In this document: positions 1-7,715 of the stretch, in pieces
Numbering within the stretch: the first letter of the stretch is position 1
Layout: each line of letters opens with the position of its first letter
NCBI RefSeq assembly: GCF_041928815.1
Contig: NZ_JBHFEI010000013.1
Location: 1 to 64,000 of the forward strand
Source of the DNA: JBHFEI01 sp041928815
Lineage (GTDB): Bacteria > Pseudomonadota > Alphaproteobacteria > Rhizobiales > Rhizobiaceae
Reading direction: 5' to 3'
Length of the DNA stretch: 64,000 nt
Notes under the pieces: generated by a model
The model's input: only the letters and a program-made list of their open reading frames with translations
Databases searched by the model: none
What the model was told of the DNA's origin: nothing
Position numbers and translations under genes: made by a program

Positions 1-90
1 CGCGTTGGGGGAAGGTTCACAGGGCTCAATTCTCAATGGAAATTATGCGCCTAACCGGCTCAGTTCCGCGTGCAAACCAACAGACGGCAG

Positions 91-475
91 CTAAGATTGC
101 TCAAGGTTACGCACCCTGAAGAGCTGTTGCCGAAACCCGGCACTGGATACAACCCATTCTGGACGGTCTTCACCACTTAGGAAAAGCCGCAAGGTATCTC
201 GGTGTCGTGTTATGGCGACATAGGTGAGCGGCGCATCCATAGTACGTGAGAACAGCACATAGGCGCGGTCAATCGTGGCGCCCTGCGATTTGTGGATGGT
301 CACCGCATAGCCGTGATCGAAGTTGCGATAGCGCTGCGGATCAAAAGTAACGCGACGCGGCGTGCCGTCATCGCTGTCAAGAAGAACGCTGACATGGTCC
401 TGATCCACGGTATCGACGGTGCCGAGCATGCCATTCTTCACACCCATCTCTTTGTCGTTGCGGGTGGCCACCGCT
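91..475 (-). pseudogene. C-terminal fragment of TraA/MobA-type conjugative relaxase-helicase
   Basis: About 125 residues resemble the end of the helicase half of Ti-type TraA relaxases, which nick and unwind plasmid DNA for conjugation. Visible hallmarks are VKNGMLGTV, then HGYAVTIHKSQGATIDRAYVL (superfamily 1 helicase motif region) and a TYVAITRHRD motif. The relaxase domain and Walker A region, expected several hundred residues upstream, are absent. Upstream of about 475 the reading passes into a serine recombinase in another frame, so the gene is a deletion-fusion remnant and not functional. Base composition is clearly lower in GC than the catabolic genes downstream, as expected for plasmid-derived DNA. 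Confidence 0.75.
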
Positions 476-640
476 CACATCGTCGCGAAACACCTCGACG
501 ACCTCATAGCCTTTCATCGCCGCGTAATCGCGGCAACGGCGTTCCTGACTGGCGAGACCGTGACCGTCTATCCTCTGCTTGGCCGAGCTAACCCTACAAT
601 ATAAAACGGCTTTTTGTCTCTGAAATGGCGTCATTATCAT
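470..640 (-). pseudogene. N-terminal fragment of a serine site-specific recombinase
   Basis: Starting at ATG 640, about 55 residues match the resolvase/invertase catalytic N-terminus: VLYCRVSS carries the nucleophilic serine, followed by ASQERRCRDYA and EVFRDDVSGG. Large serine recombinases excise or integrate mobile DNA. Here the reading stops resembling a recombinase right after DDVSGG, where the TraA fragment begins in a different frame, so the rest of the catalytic domain and the DNA-binding region are gone. The start overlaps the stop of the preceding short reading frame. It is a broken remnant of an integrative element. Confidence 0.7.
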
Positions 641-798
641 CGCTTTCTTCGCCCACGCGTTTCCGCCATGCGGCGGAACGTGCGGGTGAGTTCATCTGGG
701 TTGTCATCGGAAACGTCTTCTGGCGACGATGCTATCACGGATAAATCGCCCGTTTCATCTTTCGCGGAAGAGTCGCCCACAGCGCCGCGAACACACTG
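637..798 (-). pseudogene. Unidentified coding tail fused behind the IS5 transposase remnant
   Basis: The IS5 transposase frame stops matching its family after FAWLNQF and continues for about 50 residues rich in D, E, R and K before a stop that overlaps the recombinase start. The overlap suggests this is the 3' end of a small gene that once preceded the recombinase and was truncated by the IS5 element. No family was recognised and no function is proposed. Confidence 0.3.
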
Positions 799-1536
799 GA
801 ACTGGTTGAGCCACGCGAAGATACGCTCGACGACCCAGCGGTGACGACCGAGCGTCTGGCTCGTTTCGACGCCGCACCTCCCAATACGTGGGATCACGGA
901 CCTTGCGCGACATTCGGCACGGCAGCGGCGATGATCATAGGCCTTGTCAGCATGCAGATTGAGCGGGCGTCTGCAGGGTCGTCCGCGCCCATGCCTGACA
1001 GCGGGAATGGTGTCCAGTGTGTCGGCAAGCATCATGCTGTCGTGGCGGTTGGCCCCGCTGATGGTCAGGCCGAGGGTCGTGCCGTTGCGGCCGACGACGA
1101 TGTGGCGTTTCGTGCCCGGCCTGCCGCGGTCCGTCGGGTTCGGGCCGGTGCGGCCCCCCTTTTTTTGGCCGCGACGCTGGCACTGTCAAGACAGGCGCGG
1201 CTCCAGTCGAGCCGATCGGCATCAGCCAGACGCTCCAAAAGCACAGGGTGCAGTTTCGCCCAGACGCCGGCGGCCTGCCAGTCGCACAGGCGTCGCCAGC
1301 AGGTCATGCCGCAACACCCGAATTCCCGGGGCAGCATTTCCCAAGGGATGCCGGAGCGCAGTACGAACACGATCCCGGCCAAGGCCTTGCGATCATCGCA
1401 GCGAGGGCGCCCCGCTTTCGACCGGTGCGGTGGCACGAGTAGCAGAAGGGGCGAAATCACGTCCCAGGGTTCGTTCGGTACAAGAGGTTTGCTCATGCAA
1501 ACCTGAACGCACCAAACCCCATTTTGTTAGACGATC
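795..1536 (-). mobile_element. IS5-family (IS427/IS1031-type) insertion sequence, truncated, two-frame transposase
   Basis: The N-terminal frame starts at 1496 (MSKPLVPNEPWD) and shows the IS5 features IVFVLRSGIPWEMLP and a first catalytic Asp in the CLDSASV stretch. After a run of A7G6 the homology continues in the -1 frame (KGGRTGPNPTDRGRPGTKRH), on through HADKAYD (second Asp) and RHRWVVERIFAWLNQF (catalytic Glu). The last 30 or so residues and the 3' terminal repeat are missing, replaced by unrelated sequence near 798. The 5' side directly abuts the terminal repeat of the IS481 element. The frameshift layout is normal for this IS group; the missing end makes it immobile. Confidence 0.8.
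1154..1166 (-). other. Slippery site for programmed -1 frameshifting in the IS5 transposase
   Basis: On the minus strand the sequence is seven A followed by six G. The upstream frame ends its family resemblance here and the downstream transposase frame is reached by a -1 shift, as known for IS427-group elements. It could alternatively be a decay frameshift, but position and motif fit programmed slippage. Confidence 0.7.
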
Positions 1537-2494
1537 TTAGTCCCGGTATTTGATGGTGCGGATTGAGTTTAAACCGTTTTGGCTCTGTTGCCCAGATTTT
1601 GCAGATGTATTCGTAGGGCGTCAGGCCGCGCAGCGTCTTTAGCCGCCGGCCGTAATTGTAGGCGTCAACGAAGTCATGAAGGTGGGCGGTTAGCTGGGCA
1701 TGGCTGTCGTAGCGGTAACGTTTGACAGTCGCTTCCTTGATCGTTCGGTTCATTCGCTCGACCTGGCCGTTGGTCCAGGGATGCTTGATTTTGGTGAGCC
1801 TGTGCTCGATCCCGTTTTCAAGGCAACGCATGTCGAACATGTGCATCATGTAAGTGGCAGTCGGCCCATCGGCGTAACGCGGCGGGAACGTGAACTGGAT
1901 GCCACTGTCGGTCAGGACGGTGTGGATTTTGTAAGGCACCGCCGAAATCAGCGCGACCAGAAAGGCGGACGCCGATGTCCTGCCTGTTTTGGTGACCAAC
2001 TGGACGAAGGCGAACTTGCTGGTCCGGTCTATCGCTAAGTAAAGATAGAGGTTGCCTTCGGCCGTGCGTACTTCGGCGATGTCGATGTGGAAGTACCCAA
2101 TAGGGTATGTCTTGAACTTTTTCTTCGGTTCCTTGTCCCCTGTCACTTCTGGCAATCGGCTGATCTCATGCCGTTGTAAGCATCGATGTAGGGACGAGCG
2201 GGTCAAATGCCGGATCGTAGCCTGCAGGGCGTAGAGGCAGTCATCCAACGGCAGCAGCGTGTGTCGGCGGAAGGCAACGACGATCGCCTCTTCTTCAATT
2301 GAAAGTGTTGTCGAGTGCGCGTCTTTCGGACCGGTTGGCAGGTCCTTCACAGCTGTGCGCCGCTTCCACTTAGCTACGGTCTTCTGCTTGATCCCATAGC
2401 GTTTCGCCAGAACCCTCAGGCTCTCTTGACTATGTTGTATCGCTCGACAGACTGCTTCTGTCGTGCGGGCGCTCCCGTGTAGAATTTGACCCAT
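1493..2494 (-). CDS. IS481-family transposase
   Basis: The 333-residue protein has an N-terminal helix-turn-helix (RVLAKRYGIKQKTVAKWKRR) and an rve/DDE integrase core: Asp in GYFHIDIAEV, Asp in LTDSGIQF and Glu in TNGQVERMNRTIKEA. It catalyses cut-and-paste movement of the surrounding element. Start 2494 follows a G-rich Shine-Dalgarno; an in-frame ATG at 2509 is possible. The last 13 residues are encoded outside the element in IS5-derived DNA, so the native stop is replaced by read-through into the flank. The catalytic triad is intact. Confidence 0.85.
   Translation of the reverse strand: MGQILHGSARTTEAVCRAIQHSQESLRVLAKRYGIKQKTVAKWKRRTAVKDLPTGPKDAHSTTLSIEEEAIVVAFRRHTLLPLDDCLYALQATIRHLTRSSLHRCLQRHEISRLPEVTGDKEPKKKFKTYPIGYFHIDIAEVRTAEGNLYLYLAIDRTSKFAFVQLVTKTGRTSASAFLVALISAVPYKIHTVLTDSGIQFTFPPRYADGPTATYMMHMFDMRCLENGIEHRLTKIKHPWTNGQVERMNRTIKEATVKRYRYDSHAQLTAHLHDFVDAYNYGRRLKTLRGLTPYEYICKIWATEPKRFKLNPHHQIPGLRSSNKMGFGAFRFA
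1537..1559. repeat. Left terminal inverted repeat of the IS481 element
   Basis: Twenty-three bases match the reverse complement of 2525-2547 exactly. The transposase reading frame runs through this repeat (residues HHQIPGLR) and stops 44 bases outside it. Confidence 0.85.
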
Positions 2495-2524
2495 AGCGCA
2501 TCCCCCCATTCCTGGCTGAACAAT

Positions 2525-2547
2525 GCACCATCAAATACCGGGACTAA
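2525..2547. repeat. Right terminal inverted repeat of the IS481 element
   Basis: Perfect mate of the repeat at 1537-1559. It lies upstream of the transposase start and marks the boundary with host DNA. Confidence 0.85.
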
Positions 2548-2643
2548 ACAACGAGGGTGCACCGCCGCTGACCTTGTTCAAGGCGACGTCGCTGTCGAGC
2601 GGGCCAGACTTTTCGGCCGGGATCACCCGTCCGACGTCGGGGG

Positions 2644-3348
2644 TCAGAATCTCAGGCTGCGGGACAGGGCGAGCGAGTCCTCCGCGAGGACACGGACATG
2701 GGTGCGCATCGCTTCCGAAGCGGAAGCGCCGTCCCGGTCGAGGATCGCTTCGTAGACGGCCTCGTGCTCCCGGATCGCCGTTTCCGTCCGGCCCGGGCGA
2801 AAGGTGATGAAACGGCGGTAGGGCGAGAGGCGCTTGTTCAGAAGCTCGATCTGGTCCCAGAGAACCTGATTGTGCGCCGCCCGCTTGATGGCGTCGTGGA
2901 AGTCGCCGTTGGTGCGATAGTATTTTTCCGGATCGAAGGCCGAGGCCGCCTCCAGGCAGGCGCGGTGGGCCTCGACGATCATGCGCTGGTCGAGCGCCTC
3001 CATGCGCTCGCAGGCAAGGCGCGCCGCGATGCCCTCCATTTCCGCGACCACCTCGAAGAGGTCCATCACCTCGCCCACGGTCGGCCGCGCCACGATGGCG
3101 CCGACACGCGGCTCGAACTGGACCAGCCCCTTGGCGGCAAGCACCCGCAGCGCCTCGCGCACCGGCGTGCGCGACACAGCATAACGGTTGCCGAGCGCGA
3201 CCTCGTCGAGCTTCTCCCCCGGCGACAGGTGGCCCTCGACGATCTGCGTCTCGAGATCGGCGCTGATGTCCCGGCCGAGCGCTCCCGCCGTCTTCTTCAT
3301 CGACCGTTCCGTCTCCGGCGATGGTCCGCGCAGGCTTGCGGGCTTCAT
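2644..3348 (-). CDS. GntR-family (FCD domain) transcriptional regulator
   Basis: A 234-residue regulator. Residues about 25-90 form the winged helix (LSPGEKLDEVALGNRYAVSRTPVREALRVLAAKGLV) and the rest is an all-helical FCD ligand domain with metal-ligand-type residues (NGDFHDAI, REHEAVYEAI). It is divergent from the 18-gene catabolic block starting at 3508 and separated by about 160 bases that contain a TGTATACA palindrome. By context it is the local regulator of that block, usually a repressor released by a pathway intermediate. The ligand cannot be told from the sequence. Confidence 0.88.
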   Translation of the reverse strand: MKPASLRGPSPETERSMKKTAGALGRDISADLETQIVEGHLSPGEKLDEVALGNRYAVSRTPVREALRVLAAKGLVQFEPRVGAIVARPTVGEVMDLFEVVAEMEGIAARLACERMEALDQRMIVEAHRACLEAASAFDPEKYYRTNGDFHDAIKRAAHNQVLWDQIELLNKRLSPYRRFITFRPGRTETAIREHEAVYEAILDRDGASASEAMRTHVRVLAEDSLALSRSLRF

Positions 3349-3413
3349 GGGGCACTCCCGATTCTGATGTTTTTATGAGCTTGCATTCGACATGCAAAAT
3401 AGTTAGGCTTTCA

Positions 3414-3421
3414 TGTATACA
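3414..3421. promoter_or_regulatory. Candidate GntR operator between the regulator and the catabolic operon
   Basis: The 8-bp palindrome TGTATACA lies in the AT-rich divergent intergenic region, inside the T-GTATAC-A core known from FadR/FCD-type GntR operators. It is the best dyad here and is placed to control both directions. Inference from motif and position only. Confidence 0.5.
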
Positions 3422-3507
3422 CGATGAATGCATTCAGTATGCCTGAATTTCCGATCGTTTCAATCGCCCTGACATCCGCCGGGGTGCCACCCAAAGAGAA
3501 AGTGACC

Positions 3508-5019
3508 ATGCCGTTCAAGCCTTCGCTTTCCCTCAAGGACCCCCAGCATTTCCCGTTGCATGTGGGCGGCGAATGGCGTGACGGCGCGGGCGGACGGCGC
3601 GATGTGGCAAGTCCCGCGACCCGGGCTCCGCTCGGCACGGTCAGCGAGGCGACGGCGGCGGACGTTGCCTCCGCCTGCGCCCTTGCCGCGGAAAGCTTCC
3701 CCGCCTGGGCAGCGAGCGACAGCGGGGACCGGGCGCGTCTCCTGCGCCGCCTCGGCGAAATTATCGGAAACCGCATCGGCCCGCTTGCCGAGCTCGAATC
3801 GGCCGTCACCGGCCGCCCCATTCGCGAAATGAAGGCCCAGATGGGTCGCATCCCGGAATGGCTCGACTATTTCGCCGGCATCGCGCTCGGCCTCGAAGGC
3901 GAGTCGAACCGGGTCAAGGGCGGTTTCCTCACCTATACCCACTATCGCCCCTATGGCGTCTGCGCCCTGCTGACGCCGTGGAACCACCCGGTGCTGATCC
4001 TGGTGAAGAAGCTCGCGGCGGCACTCGCGGCGGGCAACACGCTGGTGATCAAGCCCTCGGAGCTCGCGCCGGTCTCGCCGCTGATCATCGCCGACTGGGC
4101 GACCGAGGCGGGTTTTCCGAAGGGGGTCGTCAATGTGGTCACCGGCGGTGCGGCAGCCGGCGCGGCGCTGGTCGCCGATCCGCATGTGGCGCGCATCGAC
4201 CTGACCGGCGGTACGGCGACGGGCCGCCGCGTGGCGGCCGCCGCCGCCGAACGGCTCGTGCCCTGCACGCTGGAGCTCGGCGGCAAGACGCCGGTGGTGA
4301 TCTTCGAGGATTCGGCCTGCGAGGAGGCGGTGGCCGGGGCGCTGTTTTCCGCCTTCGTCGCCTCCGGCCAGACCTGCGTCTCCGGCTCGCGCTTCCTCGT
4401 GCAGGAATCGATCTACGCGCCGTTCGTCGAGGCCCTGGCCGGCCGGGTGCGCCAGCTCGCCCTCGGCGATCCCGCCGTCATGGCGACGGATGTCGGGCCG
4501 GTCATTTCGGCGGCGTCCCGCGATCGCTGCATGGCCTTCATCGAGGAGGCGAAGGCCGAGGGCGCGCGCCTCGTCTGCGGCGGCGTTCCGCCGTCGCTGC
4601 CGGCCGGGCTCGCCGACGGCTTCTTCGTTCCCCCGACCGTCTTTGCCGACGTCACCCCGGCGATGCGGCTCTTCCGCGAGGAGGTCTTCGGGCCGGTCAT
4701 CAGCGTCACGCCGTTCCGCGACGAGGCCCACGCCCTGGACCTCGCCAATGATTCCGAATTCGCGCTCGGCGCCTCGATCTGGAGCCGCGACGTGCTGCGC
4801 GCCCACCGCGTGGCCGCGAAGATCCGCGCCGGCGTCACCTGGATCAACGACCACCACAAGAACGATCCGCGCTCGATCTGGGGCGGGTTCGGCGCGAGCG
4901 GCTACGGCAAGGAGAACGGCTGGGACGCGCTGAAGAGCTATCTCGTCAAGAGCAGCGTCGTCGTGCGCACCGACGAGCAGTTCAGCGACTGGTTCGGGGG
5001 AGGCCATCGCTATGGCTGA
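3508..5019 (+). CDS. NAD(P)-dependent aldehyde dehydrogenase
   Basis: The protein is 503 residues when started at ATG 3508, preceded by AAAGAGAAAG; the open frame runs back to 3424 without a better ribosome site. It has the full ALDH fold: TPWNHPV cofactor region, Glu near residue 256 in LELGGKTP, and the catalytic Cys near residue 290 in GQTCVSGSR. The family oxidises aldehydes to acids with NAD(P)+. It opens the catabolic block and overlaps the next gene by 8 bases. With the amine/FAD dehydrogenase genes downstream it probably oxidises the aldehyde they make, but the substrate is unknown. Confidence 0.92.
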   Translation: MPFKPSLSLKDPQHFPLHVGGEWRDGAGGRRDVASPATRAPLGTVSEATAADVASACALAAESFPAWAASDSGDRARLLRRLGEIIGNRIGPLAELESAVTGRPIREMKAQMGRIPEWLDYFAGIALGLEGESNRVKGGFLTYTHYRPYGVCALLTPWNHPVLILVKKLAAALAAGNTLVIKPSELAPVSPLIIADWATEAGFPKGVVNVVTGGAAAGAALVADPHVARIDLTGGTATGRRVAAAAAERLVPCTLELGGKTPVVIFEDSACEEAVAGALFSAFVASGQTCVSGSRFLVQESIYAPFVEALAGRVRQLALGDPAVMATDVGPVISAASRDRCMAFIEEAKAEGARLVCGGVPPSLPAGLADGFFVPPTVFADVTPAMRLFREEVFGPVISVTPFRDEAHALDLANDSEFALGASIWSRDVLRAHRVAAKIRAGVTWINDHHKNDPRSIWGGFGASGYGKENGWDALKSYLVKSSVVVRTDEQFSDWFGGGHRYG

Positions 5020-5824
5020 GGTCTCGCCGCCCGGAGGTCCTGCGCGCGAGACGCTCGTGCGCGTCGAGGCGCTGGAGCTCGTCTATGCCGCGCGGGGCGC
5101 GACGCCGGTCCACGCGCTTTCGGATATCCATGTCACCGTCGGCAAGGGCGACTTCATCTCGCTGATCGGCCCGTCCGGCTGCGGCAAGAGCACCCTGCTG
5201 CGCATCATCGGCGACCTGCTGTCGCCGACGTCGGGTAAGGTGTCGATCGGCGCGCGGGCGCCGCGCGAGGCGCGGCTCAACCGCGATATCGGCTTCGTCT
5301 TCCAGGAGGCGGCCCTTCTGGAATGGCGCCGCATCCGCGACAACATCGCGCTGCCGCTCGAACTGAGGGGGGCGGGCAAGACGGAGCGGCTCGCCAAGGC
5401 GGACGCGCTGATGCAGCTCGTCGGCCTCGACGGCTTCCAGGATGCCTGGCCGCGACAGCTCTCGGGCGGCATGCGCCAGCGCGCCGCGATCGCGCGGGCG
5501 CTGTCGACCGACCCCAGCATCCTGCTGCTCGACGAGCCGTTCGGCGCGCTCGACCAGATCACCCGCGATCGTCTGAACATGGAGCTCGCGCGCATCCACG
5601 AGGTGACCGGCATCACCGTGGTGCTCGTCACCCATTCGATCCGCGAGGCCGTGCTGCTGTCGGACCGGATCGTGGTGATGACGCCGCGCCCCGGCCGCGT
5701 GTCGCGGCTGATCGACGTGACCCTGCCGCGCCCGCGCGGGCTGGACGTGCGCAACGATCCGCGGTTCGACGCGCTCGTGCGGCTCGGCAACGCCGAACTG
5801 GAGAAGGGGTATCATGACACCTAG
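5012..5824 (+). CDS. ABC importer ATPase, nitrate/sulfonate/NMT1 (SsuB/TauB) type
   Basis: A 270-residue cytoplasmic ATPase with Walker A GPSGCGKST, Q-loop VFQEAALLEW, signature LSGGMRQR, Walker B ILLLDEPFGALD and H-loop VTHS, all canonical. It powers the permease that follows (11-base overlap) with the binding protein at 6637. The family imports sulfonates, nitrate, thiamine precursors (ThiZ) or other pyrimidines. Overlaps on both sides show translational coupling. Confidence 0.92.
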   Translation: MAEVSPPGGPARETLVRVEALELVYAARGATPVHALSDIHVTVGKGDFISLIGPSGCGKSTLLRIIGDLLSPTSGKVSIGARAPREARLNRDIGFVFQEAALLEWRRIRDNIALPLELRGAGKTERLAKADALMQLVGLDGFQDAWPRQLSGGMRQRAAIARALSTDPSILLLDEPFGALDQITRDRLNMELARIHEVTGITVVLVTHSIREAVLLSDRIVVMTPRPGRVSRLIDVTLPRPRGLDVRNDPRFDALVRLGNAELEKGYHDT

Positions 5825-6614
5825 GTTCCGGCAGCGCTTCTTCGTTCCCGACGGCGCCTTCGACCAGATCTGGCCGCCGGCGGTCACCTTCCTCGTGATG
5901 ATCGCCGCATGGGAAGGGCTGACGCGCGGCTTCGACATTCCGGTCTACGTGCTGCCCTCGCCGGCAAGCATCTGGCTGGCGCTCGCCAACAATCCCTGGA
6001 CGCTGTTCGGCCATGCCGGCATCACGCTCTACGAGGCGGTGGTCGGTTCGCTGATCGGATCGCTGATGGGCGCCCTGCTCGGCACGGTCTTCGCCTATTC
6101 GAAGATCGTCGCGCGCGGCATCCTGCCCTATGTGATCGCCGCCAACACCATTCCCGTCGTCGCCGTCGCGCCGATCATCATCATCTGGTTCGGCCACGGG
6201 CTGGGGGCGAAGATTGCGGTCACCGCCTTCCTCTCCTTCTTCCCGCTGGCGCTCAACATGATGAAGGGCCTGCAGTCCTACGACCGGACGGTGATGGACG
6301 TATTCCACATCGCCGCCGCGACCGGGCCGCAGCGCTTCTTCAAGATGCGCCTGCCGAGCGCGCTTCCCTACATCTTCGTCGGCCTGAAGCTCAACGTCAC
6401 CTTTTCCGTGATCGGCGCGATCGTCGCGGAGTTCGTCCAGGCCGACAAGGGCCTCGGCTTCGTCATCATGACCTCCTACCGCACGCTCGCCATGCCGCGC
6501 CTGTGGGCGGCCATGCTGCTGTCGGCGCTGCTCGGCATCGTTTTCTTTGCATTGGTGGCGATCCTGGAGCGCCTCCTCGTGCCCTGGCACGCCTCCGTCC
6601 AGGACAGTCGGTGA
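5814..6614 (+). CDS. ABC importer permease, SsuC/ThiX type
   Basis: A 266-residue inner-membrane protein with about six hydrophobic segments and the BPD_transp_1 coupling region (FKMRLPSALPYIFVGLKLN). It pairs with the ATPase at 5012 and binding protein at 6637. The sequence matches the NMT1-associated permeases (SsuC, ThiX, RibX). It starts at ATG 5814 inside the ATPase gene. Substrate unknown. Confidence 0.9.
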   Translation: MTPRFRQRFFVPDGAFDQIWPPAVTFLVMIAAWEGLTRGFDIPVYVLPSPASIWLALANNPWTLFGHAGITLYEAVVGSLIGSLMGALLGTVFAYSKIVARGILPYVIAANTIPVVAVAPIIIIWFGHGLGAKIAVTAFLSFFPLALNMMKGLQSYDRTVMDVFHIAAATGPQRFFKMRLPSALPYIFVGLKLNVTFSVIGAIVAEFVQADKGLGFVIMTSYRTLAMPRLWAAMLLSALLGIVFFALVAILERLLVPWHASVQDSR

Positions 6615-6636
6615 AAACAACAATGGGGAACCGAAG

Positions 6637-7635
6637 ATGAAAACGCTGATCCGGGCGCTGGTCGCCTCCGTGGCGCTGGCCGCCTCCGCCCTGCCGTCGC
6701 TGGCCGAAACCCTGCGCCTCGAATGGGTGATGCAGGGCCAGTTCGCCGGCCCGATCCTCGCCTTCGACAAGGGCTACTACAAGGAGGCCGGCGTCGATCT
6801 CGAACTGCTGCCGGCCGGCCCCGACATCAAGCCCTCGGTCACGGTCGCGACCGGCGCCGACACGTTCGGCATCGGCCATCCGAACCAGGTGATCTCCGCC
6901 CGCGCCAACGGCGCCAAGCTGGTGATGATCAGCCAGCACGGCCAGAAGAGCGCCACCACCTACATCGCCCGCAAGGACACCGGCATCACCTCGATCAAGG
7001 ACATGCCGGGCCACAGCGTCGGCCTCTGGTTCGGCGGCGACGAGCAGGAATTCCTCGCCATGCTCGCCAATGCCGGCATCGATCCGTCACAGGTCAAGAT
7101 CATCAGCCAGGGCTTCGACATCATCTCCTGGCTGAACAAGGACTACGAGGTGATGCAGGTCACCCTCTATAACGAGCTGCAGCAGGTCTATCGCAACGGC
7201 TACAAGAAGGACGACCTCGTCTTCCTCGATCCGCCGGAAGAGGCCTCGATCGTCAGCGGCGGCCTGTTCACCACGCAGGAGACGATCGACAGCAATCCGA
7301 AGGCGGTGCAGGCGGTCGTCGACGCGACGCTGCGCGGCTGGAAGGAGGCGCTCGCCGATCCGGAAGCGGCCGCGAAGATCGTGATGAAATACAACAGCGA
7401 GCTGAAGCTCGAGGAGCAGGTCGACCAGATCAAGGCGATGGGCGACCTGTTCTGCGCCGGTCCGACGCTGGAGAACGCCTTCGGCAAGTCCGAGCTGAAG
7501 AACTACGAGGTCGCGCAGAAGATCCTGATCGACGCGAAGCTGATCGACCAGACGATCGACCTCGCGCCCGCCTTCACCAACGCGTTCTGGGAGAAGGCGC
7601 CGGCCGAGTACAAGTCGATCGACTGCGCGCAGTGA
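6637..7635 (+). CDS. NMT1/ThiY-type periplasmic substrate-binding protein
   Basis: A 332-residue protein whose first 21 residues are a signal peptide (LVASVALAASALPSLAE, likely cleavage near SLA-ET). The mature part follows the NMT1/THI5-like fold: LEWVMQGQFAGPILAFDKGYYKEAGVDL at the front and a GLWFGGDEQEF strand-loop mid-protein. Relatives bind pyrimidine thiamine precursors (ThiY), riboflavin (RibY), taurine or nitrate. The start follows GGGGAACCGAAG. A stable UUCG hairpin follows the gene, as is common for binding proteins made in excess over their transporter. Confidence 0.9.
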   Translation: MKTLIRALVASVALAASALPSLAETLRLEWVMQGQFAGPILAFDKGYYKEAGVDLELLPAGPDIKPSVTVATGADTFGIGHPNQVISARANGAKLVMISQHGQKSATTYIARKDTGITSIKDMPGHSVGLWFGGDEQEFLAMLANAGIDPSQVKIISQGFDIISWLNKDYEVMQVTLYNELQQVYRNGYKKDDLVFLDPPEEASIVSGGLFTTQETIDSNPKAVQAVVDATLRGWKEALADPEAAAKIVMKYNSELKLEEQVDQIKAMGDLFCAGPTLENAFGKSELKNYEVAQKILIDAKLIDQTIDLAPAFTNAFWEKAPAEYKSIDCAQ

Positions 7636-7642
7636 CCGCCCG

Positions 7643-7670
7643 GACGGCGGGGCGTTCGCGCCCCGCCGTC
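7643..7670 (+). terminator. UUCG-capped hairpin after the binding-protein gene (intra-operon)
   Basis: A perfect 12-bp stem (GACGGCGGGGCG / CGCCCCGCCGTC) closed by TTCG lies 8 bases after the stop at 7635. There is no T-run, and the operon continues at 7716. It is therefore better read as a 3' mRNA-stabilising or attenuating element that raises binding-protein expression than as a full terminator. Confidence 0.7.
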
Positions 7671-7715
7671 ACCGTCCTTCATCCCGATCAGGCCATTCCC
7701 ATCAGGCAGGCAGCC

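Larger units (their letters stand above)
1537..2547 (-). mobile_element. IS481-family insertion sequence, apparently complete
   Basis: The element is bounded by perfect 23-bp inverted repeats at 1537-1559 and 2525-2547 (TTAGTCCCGG... inward from the left end). It is about 1.01 kb, the normal size for the family, and holds one DDE transposase gene reading leftwards. No clear target duplication is seen: the left flank is the IS5 5' end and the right flank is ACAACGAG. It lies between the IS5 remnant and the GntR gene, so it landed at the edge of older mobile DNA. Confidence 0.85.

Noticed and set aside
3349..3507. TPP or other riboswitch ahead of the catabolic operon
   Set aside because: No CUGAGA/TPP core or long structured leader was found; the GntR dyad explains regulation better.
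7643..7670. Full transcription terminator after the first binding protein
   Set aside because: Lacks a T-run and the following gene starts 45 bases later in the same direction with its own ribosome site, so read-through is expected.
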